Shown in pieces: positions 1 to 5,768 of a stretch of 9,431 nucleotides of DNA; positions within the stretch are counted from its first letter, which is position 1, and each line of letters opens with the position of its first letter. Source of the DNA: Modestobacter sp. (GTDB taxonomy: Bacteria; Actinomycetota; Actinomycetes; Mycobacteriales; Geodermatophilaceae). The translations under genes and the position numbers were made by a program. The stretch spans positions 1 to 9,431 of the forward strand of contig JAOPWG010000475.1 in NCBI GenBank assembly GCA_025965775.1. The letters are read 5' to 3'. Under the pieces are notes generated by a model. The model was not told where the DNA came from, searched no databases, and worked only from the letters and a program-made list of their open reading frames with translations.

Positions 1-254
1 CCGGGCTCGGCGCCGACCTGGTCGACCCGCGCACCGGCCGGCCGGCCCCGGCGGCCGACGTCCTGCGGGCCCTGGTCGATCACGTGCGGCCCGCGCTGGC
101 CGCCGCCGGCGACGAGCAGCTGGTCACCGCGGGGGTGGCCGACGTGCTGCGCCGTGGCACCGGTGCGGTGCTGCAGCGCTCGGTGTACGCCGGGACCGGT
201 GACCTGGCGGCCGTCGTCCGGGCGGCCGTGGCCGCCACGCACGCGGACCGCTGA
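1..254 (+). CDS. Carboxylate-amine ligase, GCS2/YbdK family (C-terminal fragment)
   Basis: Only the last 83 or so codons are present; the frame is open from the window edge (first full codon at base 3) to TGA at 252-254, so the catalytic ATP-grasp-like core is missing. The tail reads as the typical end of the glutamate-cysteine ligase type 2 family: a segment on a 'GLxADLVDPRTGRP' pattern, then an 'LVDHVRPAL' helix, then 'RGTGAVLQRSVYAGTGD' followed by a short valine/alanine-rich helix. That GtGa-xxQR-xxy-xxtGD pattern is what I recall from YbdK-like proteins. Family members ligate a carboxylate (glutamate in several cases) to an amine such as that of cysteine, using ATP, in the cytosol; the exact substrate of YbdK-like members is usually unknown. 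It is followed after 64 bases by the acyltransferase gene, which seems to have its own promoter. The assignment rests on the C-terminal pattern alone, so it is moderate. Confidence 0.62.
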   Translation, partial: GLGADLVDPRTGRPAPAADVLRALVDHVRPALAAAGDEQLVTAGVADVLRRGTGAVLQRSVYAGTGDLAAVVRAAVAATHADR

Positions 255-306
255 CCGCCGCAGCCGCCGCGGGATCGTTGCGTACCCCACCCTTCCGGCC
301 GCCCGT

Positions 307-312
307 TAGGGT
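307..312 (+). promoter_or_regulatory. Candidate -10 box of a leaderless promoter for the acyltransferase gene
   Basis: TAGGGT at 307-312 fits the actinobacterial -10 consensus TANNNT and ends 6 bases before the ATG at 319. If transcription starts at the A of that ATG, the hexamer lies exactly at -12 to -7, the geometry of leaderless mRNAs that are common in actinobacteria. No Shine-Dalgarno sequence sits at proper spacing, which agrees with this. A TTGCGT at 278-283 is too far upstream (23-base spacer) to be a convincing -35 box. Confidence 0.45.
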
Positions 313-318
313 CCGCTC

Positions 319-1188
319 ATGCACACCGCGAGCTGGCACGACGTCGTGCGCCGTGACCTCTTCGGACCGCACCCGGACCCCCGGGACCGGCCCTACCGGT
401 TCGTCATCCGGCTGGCGCTGGTCGTCTTCCGGCTCTTCCGCTTCCGCTTCGACGTGCGGGGCCAGGAACACGTGCCCGCGACCGGCGGCGCCATCGTGTG
501 CAGCAACCACGTCAGTTACTTCGACTTCACCTTCCTCGGCCTGGGGGCGCTGCCCCAGCACCGGCTGGTGCGGTTCATGGCCAAGTCCTCGGTGTTCTCG
601 CACTGGTTCGCCGGGCCGTTCATGCGGGCCATGCAGCACATCCCGGTCGACCGCAGAGCGGGGGCGTCGGCGTTCGAGGCGGCCGTCCGGGCGCTGAAGG
701 ACGGCCAGGTGATCGGGGTGTTCCCCGAGGCGACGATCAGCAGCTCCTTCACCGTCAAGGACCTCAAGGCCGGTGCCGCCCGGATGGCCGTCGACGCCGG
801 GGTGCCGATCCTGCCGGCGGCCGTGTACGGCGGGCACCGGATCGCCACGAAGAACCACAAGGTGGTGCTCCGGCGCGACGTCCCGGTCACGGTGATCATC
901 GGCGAGCCGCTCGTGCCCGAGCCGGGGGAGAAGGTGCAGGCCCTGCTGCGCCGCACCCGCGCGGCCATGGAGGCGCTGCTGGACGAGGCGCAGCGCACCT
1001 ACCCCGACCGGCCGGCCGGCGACGACGACCGCTGGTGGGTGCCCGCCCACCTCGGCGGCACGGCGCCGACCCGGGAGGAGGCCGACCGACTCGACGCCGC
1101 CGACGCCGCCGGCCACGGCGTCAAGGCCAAGCGGCCGCACCCGCTGAAGCGCTTGACCGGCCGGGTCACCCGCCGCCTGGGCCGCTGA
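319..1188 (+). CDS. 1-acyl-sn-glycerol-3-phosphate acyltransferase (PlsC/LPLAT family)
   Basis: This 289-residue protein has the ordered motifs of the PlsC acyltransferase superfamily: the H-x4-D catalytic motif I as NHVSYFD (H64, D69), IPVDR at 108-112, motif III as FPEAT at 135-139, and the hydrophobic motif IV-like VPILPAAVYG at about 162-171. Such enzymes move an acyl group from acyl-ACP or acyl-CoA to the sn-2 position of lysophosphatidate at the inner face of the membrane, a step of phospholipid and triacylglycerol synthesis. One hydrophobic, arginine-flanked stretch (about residues 27-45) may seat it on the membrane. Motif III has Ala where the classical motif has Gly (FPEGT); the FPEAT variant followed by a 'KxLKAGAARMA' segment is, from memory, common in actinobacterial members. 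The C-terminal 50 residues are charged, low in hydrophobics and probably not catalytic. The gene ends 9 bases from the convergent LMF-like gene. Exact acyl acceptor is not shown by the sequence. Confidence 0.88.
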   Translation: MHTASWHDVVRRDLFGPHPDPRDRPYRFVIRLALVVFRLFRFRFDVRGQEHVPATGGAIVCSNHVSYFDFTFLGLGALPQHRLVRFMAKSSVFSHWFAGPFMRAMQHIPVDRRAGASAFEAAVRALKDGQVIGVFPEATISSSFTVKDLKAGAARMAVDAGVPILPAAVYGGHRIATKNHKVVLRRDVPVTVIIGEPLVPEPGEKVQALLRRTRAAMEALLDEAQRTYPDRPAGDDDRWWVPAHLGGTAPTREEADRLDAADAAGHGVKAKRPHPLKRLTGRVTRRLGR

Positions 1189-1197
1189 CGCCGCAGC

Positions 1198-2640
1198 TCA
1201 CCGGCGCCGCCCCGACACCTGGTCCAACGACATCGGCGCGACCAGCTCCCGGTCGTCGTCCCGGGACCACCAGGCGCCGGTCGCGCGCCGCTCGGCCCGG
1301 GTGGTGAACCGGTACCGCATCAGGCGGGCCCGCACGTACGCCGGCCGCTGGTTCCCGAACGGCGCCGAGCGCAGCAGCCGCAGCGTGGGCCGGTCGGCGA
1401 GCAGCAGCTTGCCGAGGAAGGAAACCAGCCAGCCCCGGCCGTAGCCGGGGGAGATCGCCACGAACCACAGCAGCCAGTCCAGCCGCAGGTGGTACGGGGC
1501 GACCTGCGGCGGACGGCGGTACGGGTCGCCGGGCTTGCCACGGAACTCGTACTCCCGCCACACCGTGTCCGGGCCGGGGGAGAGGTCGTCGGTGGCCTGG
1601 ACGATCACCTCCCGGCGGACCCTGGTCACCGAGCCGAATGCGCCGTAGCTGTTCACCAGCCTCAGCCGGGTGAAGCTGGCGTTCATCACCTGCTGCCGGG
1701 ACAGCATGTTGCGCACCGGCCACCAGCTGAGCACCGCGACCAGCACGGTGAGGACGACGACCACGCCGGTGAACCAGGTGGGCGAGGACAGCTGCGCGGG
1801 CGGGCGGATCGGCAGCACGGCGGCGTACCAGCTTCCGTCGACCACCGACAGCGCGATGACCAGGGTCAGCAGGTTCAGCCAGGCGAAGTTGCCACTCAGC
1901 AGCAGGTAGCCCTGGGTCACCACCATCACCAACGCGGCGACGCATGCGACCGGCTGCGGGGCGAACAGGCCGAAGACGACGACGAGCTGGGTGGCGTGGT
2001 TGGCCAGCGTCTCCACCGTGTGCAGCCGCGGGCTGAGGTGGTGGAACCACCAGCTCGCCGGGTTGGGCATCGGCTGGGTCTCGTGGTGGTAGGCCAGGCA
2101 GGTCAGATCCCGCCAGCAGCGGTCCCCGCGCATCTTGATCAGGCCGGCGCCGAACTCCAGCCGGAACAGCAGCCAGCGCAGCAGCCACATCACCAGGGTC
2201 GGTGGTGCCACGTGCGCCGGGCCGAGGAAGACGGCCAGGAACCCGGTCTCGACCAGCAGCGTCTCCCAGCCGAAGCCGTACCAGATCTGACCCACGTTGA
2301 CGATCGACAGGTACAGCGCCCACAGGGCCAGCCACAGCAGCATCCAGCCGGCCAGCGGCAGCCGGTCGGCCAGCCCGCCCAGGGCGGCGGCGGACAGCGC
2401 GATGCCGGCCCAGCAGCAGCCGGCGAAGAACCTGTCCGACCAGTGCAGGTGGAACACACTGGGCGCGTCCCGGAGGGTCGCCCGGGCCAGGTACCGCGGC
2501 ACCGGGGTGAGCCCGTCGCTGCCGATGAGCGGACGGAACTGGCGCAGTGCCGCGAGGAAGGCGATCAGGTAGACCACCGCCAGGCCGCGGGTGAACACCA
2601 GCCGGCTCAGCCAGGCGCCGGGGTCGGCGAACCAGTCCAT
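1198..2640 (-). CDS. Lipase maturation factor (LMF1-like) family membrane protein
   Basis: This 480-residue polytopic membrane protein carries the signature of the lipase maturation factor family (LMF1/LMF2-like): 'GAGLIKMRGDRCWRD' at about 164-178 followed by 'AYHHETQPMPNP' at 183-194 and 'SWWFHHLSP' at 196-204. Hydrophobic segments are visible at roughly 15-33, 73-90, 96-116, 124-140, 146-162, 216-243, 245-266 and 290-307; the C-terminal third (from about 310) is soluble and contains 'PYHLRLDWLLWFVA' near 382-395. In vertebrates LMF1 works in the ER on folding of lipoprotein lipase; the role of bacterial homologues is not established, so I do not assign a substrate. The ATG at 2640 gives a short N-terminus before the first membrane segment; only a weak purine-rich ribosome site (GAGAGCAGGG) precedes it. 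It starts 13 bases after the GNAT stop and is probably co-transcribed with it. It converges on the acyltransferase gene; a lipid-related link between the two is only a guess. Confidence 0.85.
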   Translation of the reverse strand: MDWFADPGAWLSRLVFTRGLAVVYLIAFLAALRQFRPLIGSDGLTPVPRYLARATLRDAPSVFHLHWSDRFFAGCCWAGIALSAAALGGLADRLPLAGWMLLWLALWALYLSIVNVGQIWYGFGWETLLVETGFLAVFLGPAHVAPPTLVMWLLRWLLFRLEFGAGLIKMRGDRCWRDLTCLAYHHETQPMPNPASWWFHHLSPRLHTVETLANHATQLVVVFGLFAPQPVACVAALVMVVTQGYLLLSGNFAWLNLLTLVIALSVVDGSWYAAVLPIRPPAQLSSPTWFTGVVVVLTVLVAVLSWWPVRNMLSRQQVMNASFTRLRLVNSYGAFGSVTRVRREVIVQATDDLSPGPDTVWREYEFRGKPGDPYRRPPQVAPYHLRLDWLLWFVAISPGYGRGWLVSFLGKLLLADRPTLRLLRSAPFGNQRPAYVRARLMRYRFTTRAERRATGAWWSRDDDRELVAPMSLDQVSGRRR

Positions 2641-2653
2641 GGCAGCCCTGCTC

Positions 2654-3172
2654 TCAGTCGGCGCGCTCCGGTGCGGTCAGCCGGAACGCCTCGAGCTCGA
2701 CGTCGTACCAGCGGCGCAGCCGGCCCAGCGGCGTCATGCCCAGCCGCCGGCAGACCGCCAGCGATGCCTCGTTGCCCGGGCGGACCACGGCGTAGACCTC
2801 CGGCAGCCCGGCGTCGAAGCCGCGGTCCACGACCGCCCGGGCCGCCTCCGTGGCGTACCCGTGCCCCCAGCTGTCCGGGTGCAGGTGCCAGCCGACCTCG
2901 ATCTCGCCGACGCCTGAGGGCAGCGGCTTGAACAGCACCGTGCCGGCGGGCGCGCTCCCGTCGAGGGGTTCGATCGCCCAGCAGCCGTGCAGGTCGTTGA
3001 GCTCGTGCACCGTCGCCCAGCGCTGCACCAGTTCGGCCGCCGGCACCGTCGGCGGGCCGCCCAGCCAGCGGGTGACCTCGGCGCGGCCGTAGAGGTCGGT
3101 GAGCCGGTCCAGGTCGCCGGCCCGCGCCGTCCAGGGCCGCAGGCGCAGCCGGCCGGTGCGCAGCAGTTCCAC
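2654..3172 (-). CDS. GNAT family N-acetyltransferase (RimJ/RimL type)
   Basis: This 172-residue protein has the full GNAT fold pattern: an N-terminal 'LLRTGRLRLRPW' strand at 3-14 typical of the RimJ/RimL subgroup, a substrate-region strand 'GEIEVGWHLHPDSWGHGYA' (89-107) whose end is the acetyl-CoA pyrophosphate-binding turn (W102-G-H-G-Y-A107), and a C-terminal 'PGNEASLAVCRRLGM' (132-146) that is the usual N-x-x-S-x-x-x-x-x-x-LGM helix. It should transfer an acetyl group from acetyl-CoA to an amine, either a protein N-terminus or a small molecule; the acceptor cannot be read from sequence. The start is GTG at 3172; there is no Shine-Dalgarno sequence, and TAGCCA (3184 to 3179) at exactly the leaderless -10 distance is a weak alternative signal. 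The gene follows kamA after 54 bases that hold a perfect palindrome, and precedes the LMF-like gene by 13 bases. A role on beta-lysine is possible by analogy with archaeal ablAB but is inference. Confidence 0.87.
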   Translation of the reverse strand: MELLRTGRLRLRPWTARAGDLDRLTDLYGRAEVTRWLGGPPTVPAAELVQRWATVHELNDLHGCWAIEPLDGSAPAGTVLFKPLPSGVGEIEVGWHLHPDSWGHGYATEAARAVVDRGFDAGLPEVYAVVRPGNEASLAVCRRLGMTPLGRLRRWYDVELEAFRLTAPERAD

Positions 3173-3184
3173 CCGTGCTGGCTA

Positions 3185-3202
3185 CCGCCGTCGCGACGGC
3201 GG
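3185..3202. repeat. Perfect 18-bp palindrome between kamA and the GNAT gene
   Basis: The 18 bases CCGCCGTCGCGACGGCGG read the same on both strands. As RNA they fold into a 7-bp GC stem with a CGCG tetraloop. The site lies 24 bases past the kamA stop and 12 bases before the GNAT GTG on the minus strand. There is no T-run after it in either direction, so it may be a U-less actinobacterial terminator for kamA, or an operator for the GNAT-LMF pair since it abuts the possible -10 hexamer at 3184-3179. Confidence 0.7.
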
Positions 3203-3226
3203 GAAACACCCGCGCGGGCGGGGCGG

Positions 3227-4597
3227 TCAGCCGGCGGGCACCAGCTCCGTGCGCAGTGCCCGCTGCCCGGTCCACCACGCCTGACCCGCGGCCGGCAGGG
3301 TGGTGATCGGGTCGTAGTAGACGTAGCGGCGGTCCAGCGCCTCCTCGTCGGCGCACTCGATGCCGGTCCGGTAGTTCTTGGTCCAGTAGCTGATGCCGCG
3401 CTCGCGGTCGTATTCGGCGACCTGGTGCACCCAGCGCTTCCCGACGTAGGGCACGTCGCAGACGATCCGGGGGGTGGCGAAGCCGGGCAGGTAGCCCATG
3501 ATGTCGTGCTGCAGCGTCTGCGCCGTCGCGAGGGAGACCCGCCAGTGCTCGGCGCTGGGGATCATGTCGCACATGTAGAAGTAGTAGGGCGTGATCGAGG
3601 CGCCGTCGACGAGCGCGAAGCAGAGGTCCAGCAGCTGCCCGGCGGTGGCGTTGACCCCCTCCAGCAGCACCCCCTGGTTGCGGACGTCGCGCACCCCGGC
3701 GGCCAGCAGCGCCCGCGCGGCCTCGGCGACCAACGGGGTGACCGACCGGGCTGCGTTGATGTGGGTGTGCACGGCCAGCGAGACGCCCCGGGCCCGGGCG
3801 GTGGCCGCCAGCACGCCCATGCCCTGGACCACCTCGGGCTGCAGCCAGTGCTGGGGGAGGCCCATCAGCGCCTTGGACGCCAGCCGGATGTCGCGGACCG
3901 ACTCGATCTCCAGCAGCCCCCGCACGAAGGCGGCCAGGTTCTTGAACGGCAGGTTGGCCACGTCGCCGCCGGAGACGACGACGTCCCGGACGCCGGGGGT
4001 GGCCCGCAGGTACGCCAGCATCGCGGCCTGCCGGTCGACCGGCTTGAGGTCGAACCTCAGTTTGGGGACCGCCGGCGTCGAGGTGCCGACCAGGTCCATC
4101 CGGGTGCAGTGCCCGCAGTACTGGGGGCAGGTGGACAGCAGCTCGGCGAGGACCTTGGTGGGGTAGCGGTGGGTGAGCCCCTCGACGGCCCACATCTCGT
4201 GCTCGTGCAGCGAGTCCCGGGCGGCGTTGGGGTGGCTGGCCGCGTCACCGGGCAGCCGGTCGGAGGCGACCGGGAGCATGTAGCGGCGCACCGGGTCGGC
4301 CAGCATGGCCGCGGTGGTCGGGACGGCGTCGGGCACCATGGTGTTGAGCATCTGCGGCGGCAGCAGCAGCGACATGGTGGCCCGGCCGGCCTGGTCGGCC
4401 GCCACGTCGGCATAGAAGGAGCCGTCGAGCAGGTCGCCGTACACGCCGCGCAACTGCCGGAGGTCCTTCACACAGTTCACCCGCTGCCACTGGGCGCTGC
4501 GCCACTGGTCCTCGGACACCCCGGCGAACCCCGGCAACCGGCACCAGTCGGGTTCGACCAGGGCTCGGGCGGTGTACTCGTAGGGCTGCTCCAGCAC
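3227..4597 (-). CDS. kamA: KamA-family radical SAM aminomutase (lysine 2,3-aminomutase-like)
   Basis: Lysine 2,3-aminomutase converts L-lysine to L-beta-lysine with SAM, a [4Fe-4S] cluster and PLP. The 456-residue protein shows the cluster motif CPQYCGHC (C157, C161, C164) followed by T-R166, the position that binds the lysine carboxylate in the clostridial enzyme. 'GLTHRYPTKVL' (140-150) precedes it and the SAM-binding 'SGGD' is at 209-212. After 'PYYFYMCD' comes D344, and after 'CDVP' comes D381; by spacing these match the two Asp residues (D293, D330 in Clostridium subterminale, from memory) that hold the lysine side-chain amine. K387 in 'VGKRWVHQ' matches the PLP lysine. The Cys residues of the clostridial zinc site are absent (T318 at the GVNDC position, no C-terminal CxC). 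The GTG start at 4597 has a strong GAGGAG ribosome site. It is divergent from kdd-kamDE, which fits the first step of lysine catabolism. Beta-lysine production for another end or a related amino acid remains possible. Confidence 0.88.
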   Translation of the reverse strand: MLEQPYEYTARALVEPDWCRLPGFAGVSEDQWRSAQWQRVNCVKDLRQLRGVYGDLLDGSFYADVAADQAGRATMSLLLPPQMLNTMVPDAVPTTAAMLADPVRRYMLPVASDRLPGDAASHPNAARDSLHEHEMWAVEGLTHRYPTKVLAELLSTCPQYCGHCTRMDLVGTSTPAVPKLRFDLKPVDRQAAMLAYLRATPGVRDVVVSGGDVANLPFKNLAAFVRGLLEIESVRDIRLASKALMGLPQHWLQPEVVQGMGVLAATARARGVSLAVHTHINAARSVTPLVAEAARALLAAGVRDVRNQGVLLEGVNATAGQLLDLCFALVDGASITPYYFYMCDMIPSAEHWRVSLATAQTLQHDIMGYLPGFATPRIVCDVPYVGKRWVHQVAEYDRERGISYWTKNYRTGIECADEEALDRRYVYYDPITTLPAAGQAWWTGQRALRTELVPAG

Positions 4598-4602
4598 CGG
4601 AT

Positions 4603-4608
4603 CTCCTC
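4603..4608 (-). promoter_or_regulatory. Ribosome binding site of kamA
   Basis: On the minus strand GAGGAG lies 5 bases before the GTG at 4597. This is a near-ideal Shine-Dalgarno sequence and spacing, and it is the reason for accepting the GTG as the start of kamA. Confidence 0.75.
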
Positions 4609-4656
4609 GCAGGCGGGCTCGACGACGGCGCTCACCCGCCGCGACAGACCGACCCT

Positions 4657-4704
4657 ACGGGAGAAACTTCGGTGAAACGATGGATCGGCGATAGGTTCTC
4701 CCGT
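4657..4704. repeat. 9-bp inverted repeat in the kamA/kdd divergent region
   Basis: ACGGGAGAA at 4657-4665 and TTCTCCCGT at 4696-4704 are exact reverse complements separated by 30 bases (centres about 39 bases apart). The match continues outwards as CCCT (4653-4656) against AGGG (4708-4711) after a 3-base CAT insertion on one side. The arms overlap or touch the two candidate -10 boxes, which suggests paired binding sites of a transcription factor acting on both promoters. Confidence 0.5.
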
Positions 4705-4722
4705 CATAGGGGGTTCGGGACG

Positions 4723-4728
4723 AAAGGA
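4723..4728 (+). promoter_or_regulatory. Ribosome binding site that favours the GTG start of kdd
   Basis: AAAGGA at 4723-4728 overlaps the in-frame ATG at 4728 and so cannot serve it, but it stands 5 bases before the in-frame GTG at 4734, a normal spacing. The two starts differ by only two residues. Confidence 0.55.
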
Positions 4729-4733
4729 TGTCG

Positions 4734-5768
4734 GTGGCCATCAGTGCGTTGCAGCGCAGCCTCGGGGTGCACCGGGTGCTGGAACCGGTGGGCGTGCTGC
4801 CCCAGGCCGCCCAGCGGCTCGACGCCGACCCGGCGATCGGCCCGGACGAGGTGCGCATCGCCGTGCACCGGCTCAACCTCGACGCGGCCTCCTACCGGCA
4901 ACTGTCGGAGGAACACGACGGGGACGGCGACCGGATCCGCGCGGCGGTGCTCGGGATCGTCGAGCGCCGGGGCAAGATGCACAACCCGGTCACCGGCTCC
5001 GGCGGCATGTTGATCGGCGTGGTCGACGAGGTAGGCCCCGACTCCCCACTGGGCCTGGAACCGGGCCAGCGCGTGGCCTCCCTGGTCTCCCTGACCCTGA
5101 CCCCGCTCCGGCTCACCGACGGCCTCACCCGGTGGGACGGACGCAGCGAGCAGGTGCCCACGGCCGGGACGGCGGTGCTCTTCGCCCGCTCCATCGCCGC
5201 GGTGCTGCCCGACGACCTGCCGCAGGAGGTCGCGCTCGCCGTCCTCGACGTCTGCGGCGCCCCGGCGGCCACCGAGCGGGTGGTCCACCGGGCCGGTCGC
5301 CGGCCCTCGGTCGCCGTACTCGGGGCGGCGGGCAAGTCCGGCTGCCTCAGCCTGGCCGCGGCCCGCGACGCCCGGGCCGGGCGGCTGGTCGGCGTCGTGC
5401 GGAACGACCGGGAGGCCGAGGCGCTGCGCGCAGCCGCCCTGGCCGACGACGTCGTCGTCGCCGACGCCACCGACCCGCTGGCCGTGGCCGCCGCGGTCGG
5501 CACCCCCGTAGACGTGACCGTGGTCTGCGTCGACGTGCCCGGGGCCGAGCACGGGGCGGTGCTGGCCACGGCCGACGGCGGCACCGTGGTCTTCTTCTCC
5601 ATGGCGACGTCCTTCCCGGCGGCGGCCCTCGGCGCGGAAGGGATGGCGGCGGACGTGACCATGCTGGTCGGCAACGGGTACACCCCCGGGCACGCCGCCC
5701 TGGCCCTCGACCTCTACCGGCGCTCCCGCGGCGTCCGCGCGCTCATCGAGCCCCGGGTACGGGCATGA
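4734..5768 (+). CDS. kdd: L-erythro-3,5-diaminohexanoate dehydrogenase
   Basis: This protein (344 residues from GTG 4734, 346 if the ATG at 4728 is used) matches the lysine-fermentation dehydrogenase that oxidises 3,5-diaminohexanoate to 5-amino-3-oxohexanoate with NAD(P)+. Family landmarks, numbered from the ATG: 'GVHRVLEPVGVLPQ' at 13-26, 'RGKMHNPVTGSGGMLIG' at 81-97, and a Rossmann dinucleotide loop G199-A-A-G-K-S-G205 after the strand 'PSVAVL' (193-198). The length is close to that of the Fusobacterium and Clostridium enzymes. The hydrophobic strands 'RLVGVV', 'DVTVVCV' and 'GTVVFF' complete a typical Rossmann sheet. It is the first gene of the plus-strand operon and overlaps the amidohydrolase gene by ATGA, so the two are translationally coupled. 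The next lysine-pathway genes, kamD and kamE, follow in the same direction, which strongly supports the assignment. It is divergent from kamA. Confidence 0.92.
   Translation: MAISALQRSLGVHRVLEPVGVLPQAAQRLDADPAIGPDEVRIAVHRLNLDAASYRQLSEEHDGDGDRIRAAVLGIVERRGKMHNPVTGSGGMLIGVVDEVGPDSPLGLEPGQRVASLVSLTLTPLRLTDGLTRWDGRSEQVPTAGTAVLFARSIAAVLPDDLPQEVALAVLDVCGAPAATERVVHRAGRRPSVAVLGAAGKSGCLSLAAARDARAGRLVGVVRNDREAEALRAAALADDVVVADATDPLAVAAAVGTPVDVTVVCVDVPGAEHGAVLATADGGTVVFFSMATSFPAAALGAEGMAADVTMLVGNGYTPGHAALALDLYRRSRGVRALIEPRVRA

Larger units (their letters stand above)
4598..4733. promoter_or_regulatory. Divergent kamA / kdd regulatory region
   Basis: These bases between two head-to-head starts must hold the promoters of both the kamA transcript and the kdd operon. 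A possible -10 for kamA is TAGGGT on the minus strand (4657 to 4652); a possible -10 for kdd is TAGGTT at 4692-4697 on the plus strand. Neither has a good TTGACA-like -35 at 17-18 bases, so regulator-dependent or alternative sigma use is likely. GAAAC occurs twice 11 bases apart (4663-4667 and 4674-4678), one helical turn. The region is visibly less GC-rich than the genes around it. Confidence 0.5.

Noticed and set aside
278..312. Standard -35/-10 promoter TTGCGT...TAGGGT before the acyltransferase
   Set aside because: The spacer would be 23 bases, too long for a sigma70-type promoter; only the -10 box with leaderless geometry is retained.
1189..1197. Bidirectional terminator between the convergent acyltransferase and LMF genes
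   Set aside because: Only 9 bases separate the stops and no stable stem with a T-run could be seen there.
3227..4597. KamA as a glutamate 2,3-aminomutase
   Set aside because: That enzyme is reported to replace the two lysine-binding Asp residues by Lys and Asn; here both Asp positions (D344, D381) are kept.
2987..4675. Plus-strand open frame of 562 codons opposite kamA
   Set aside because: Rich in Gly, Arg, Gln and His without domain signals; the minus strand encodes KamA with its catalytic motifs.
5132..5764. Upstream extension of the amidohydrolase frame starting at 5132
   Set aside because: The extra 211 residues are Arg/Gly-rich and lie fully inside kdd in another frame. The ATG at 5765 gives the ATGA overlap and begins the family's N-terminal beta-sandwich sequence.
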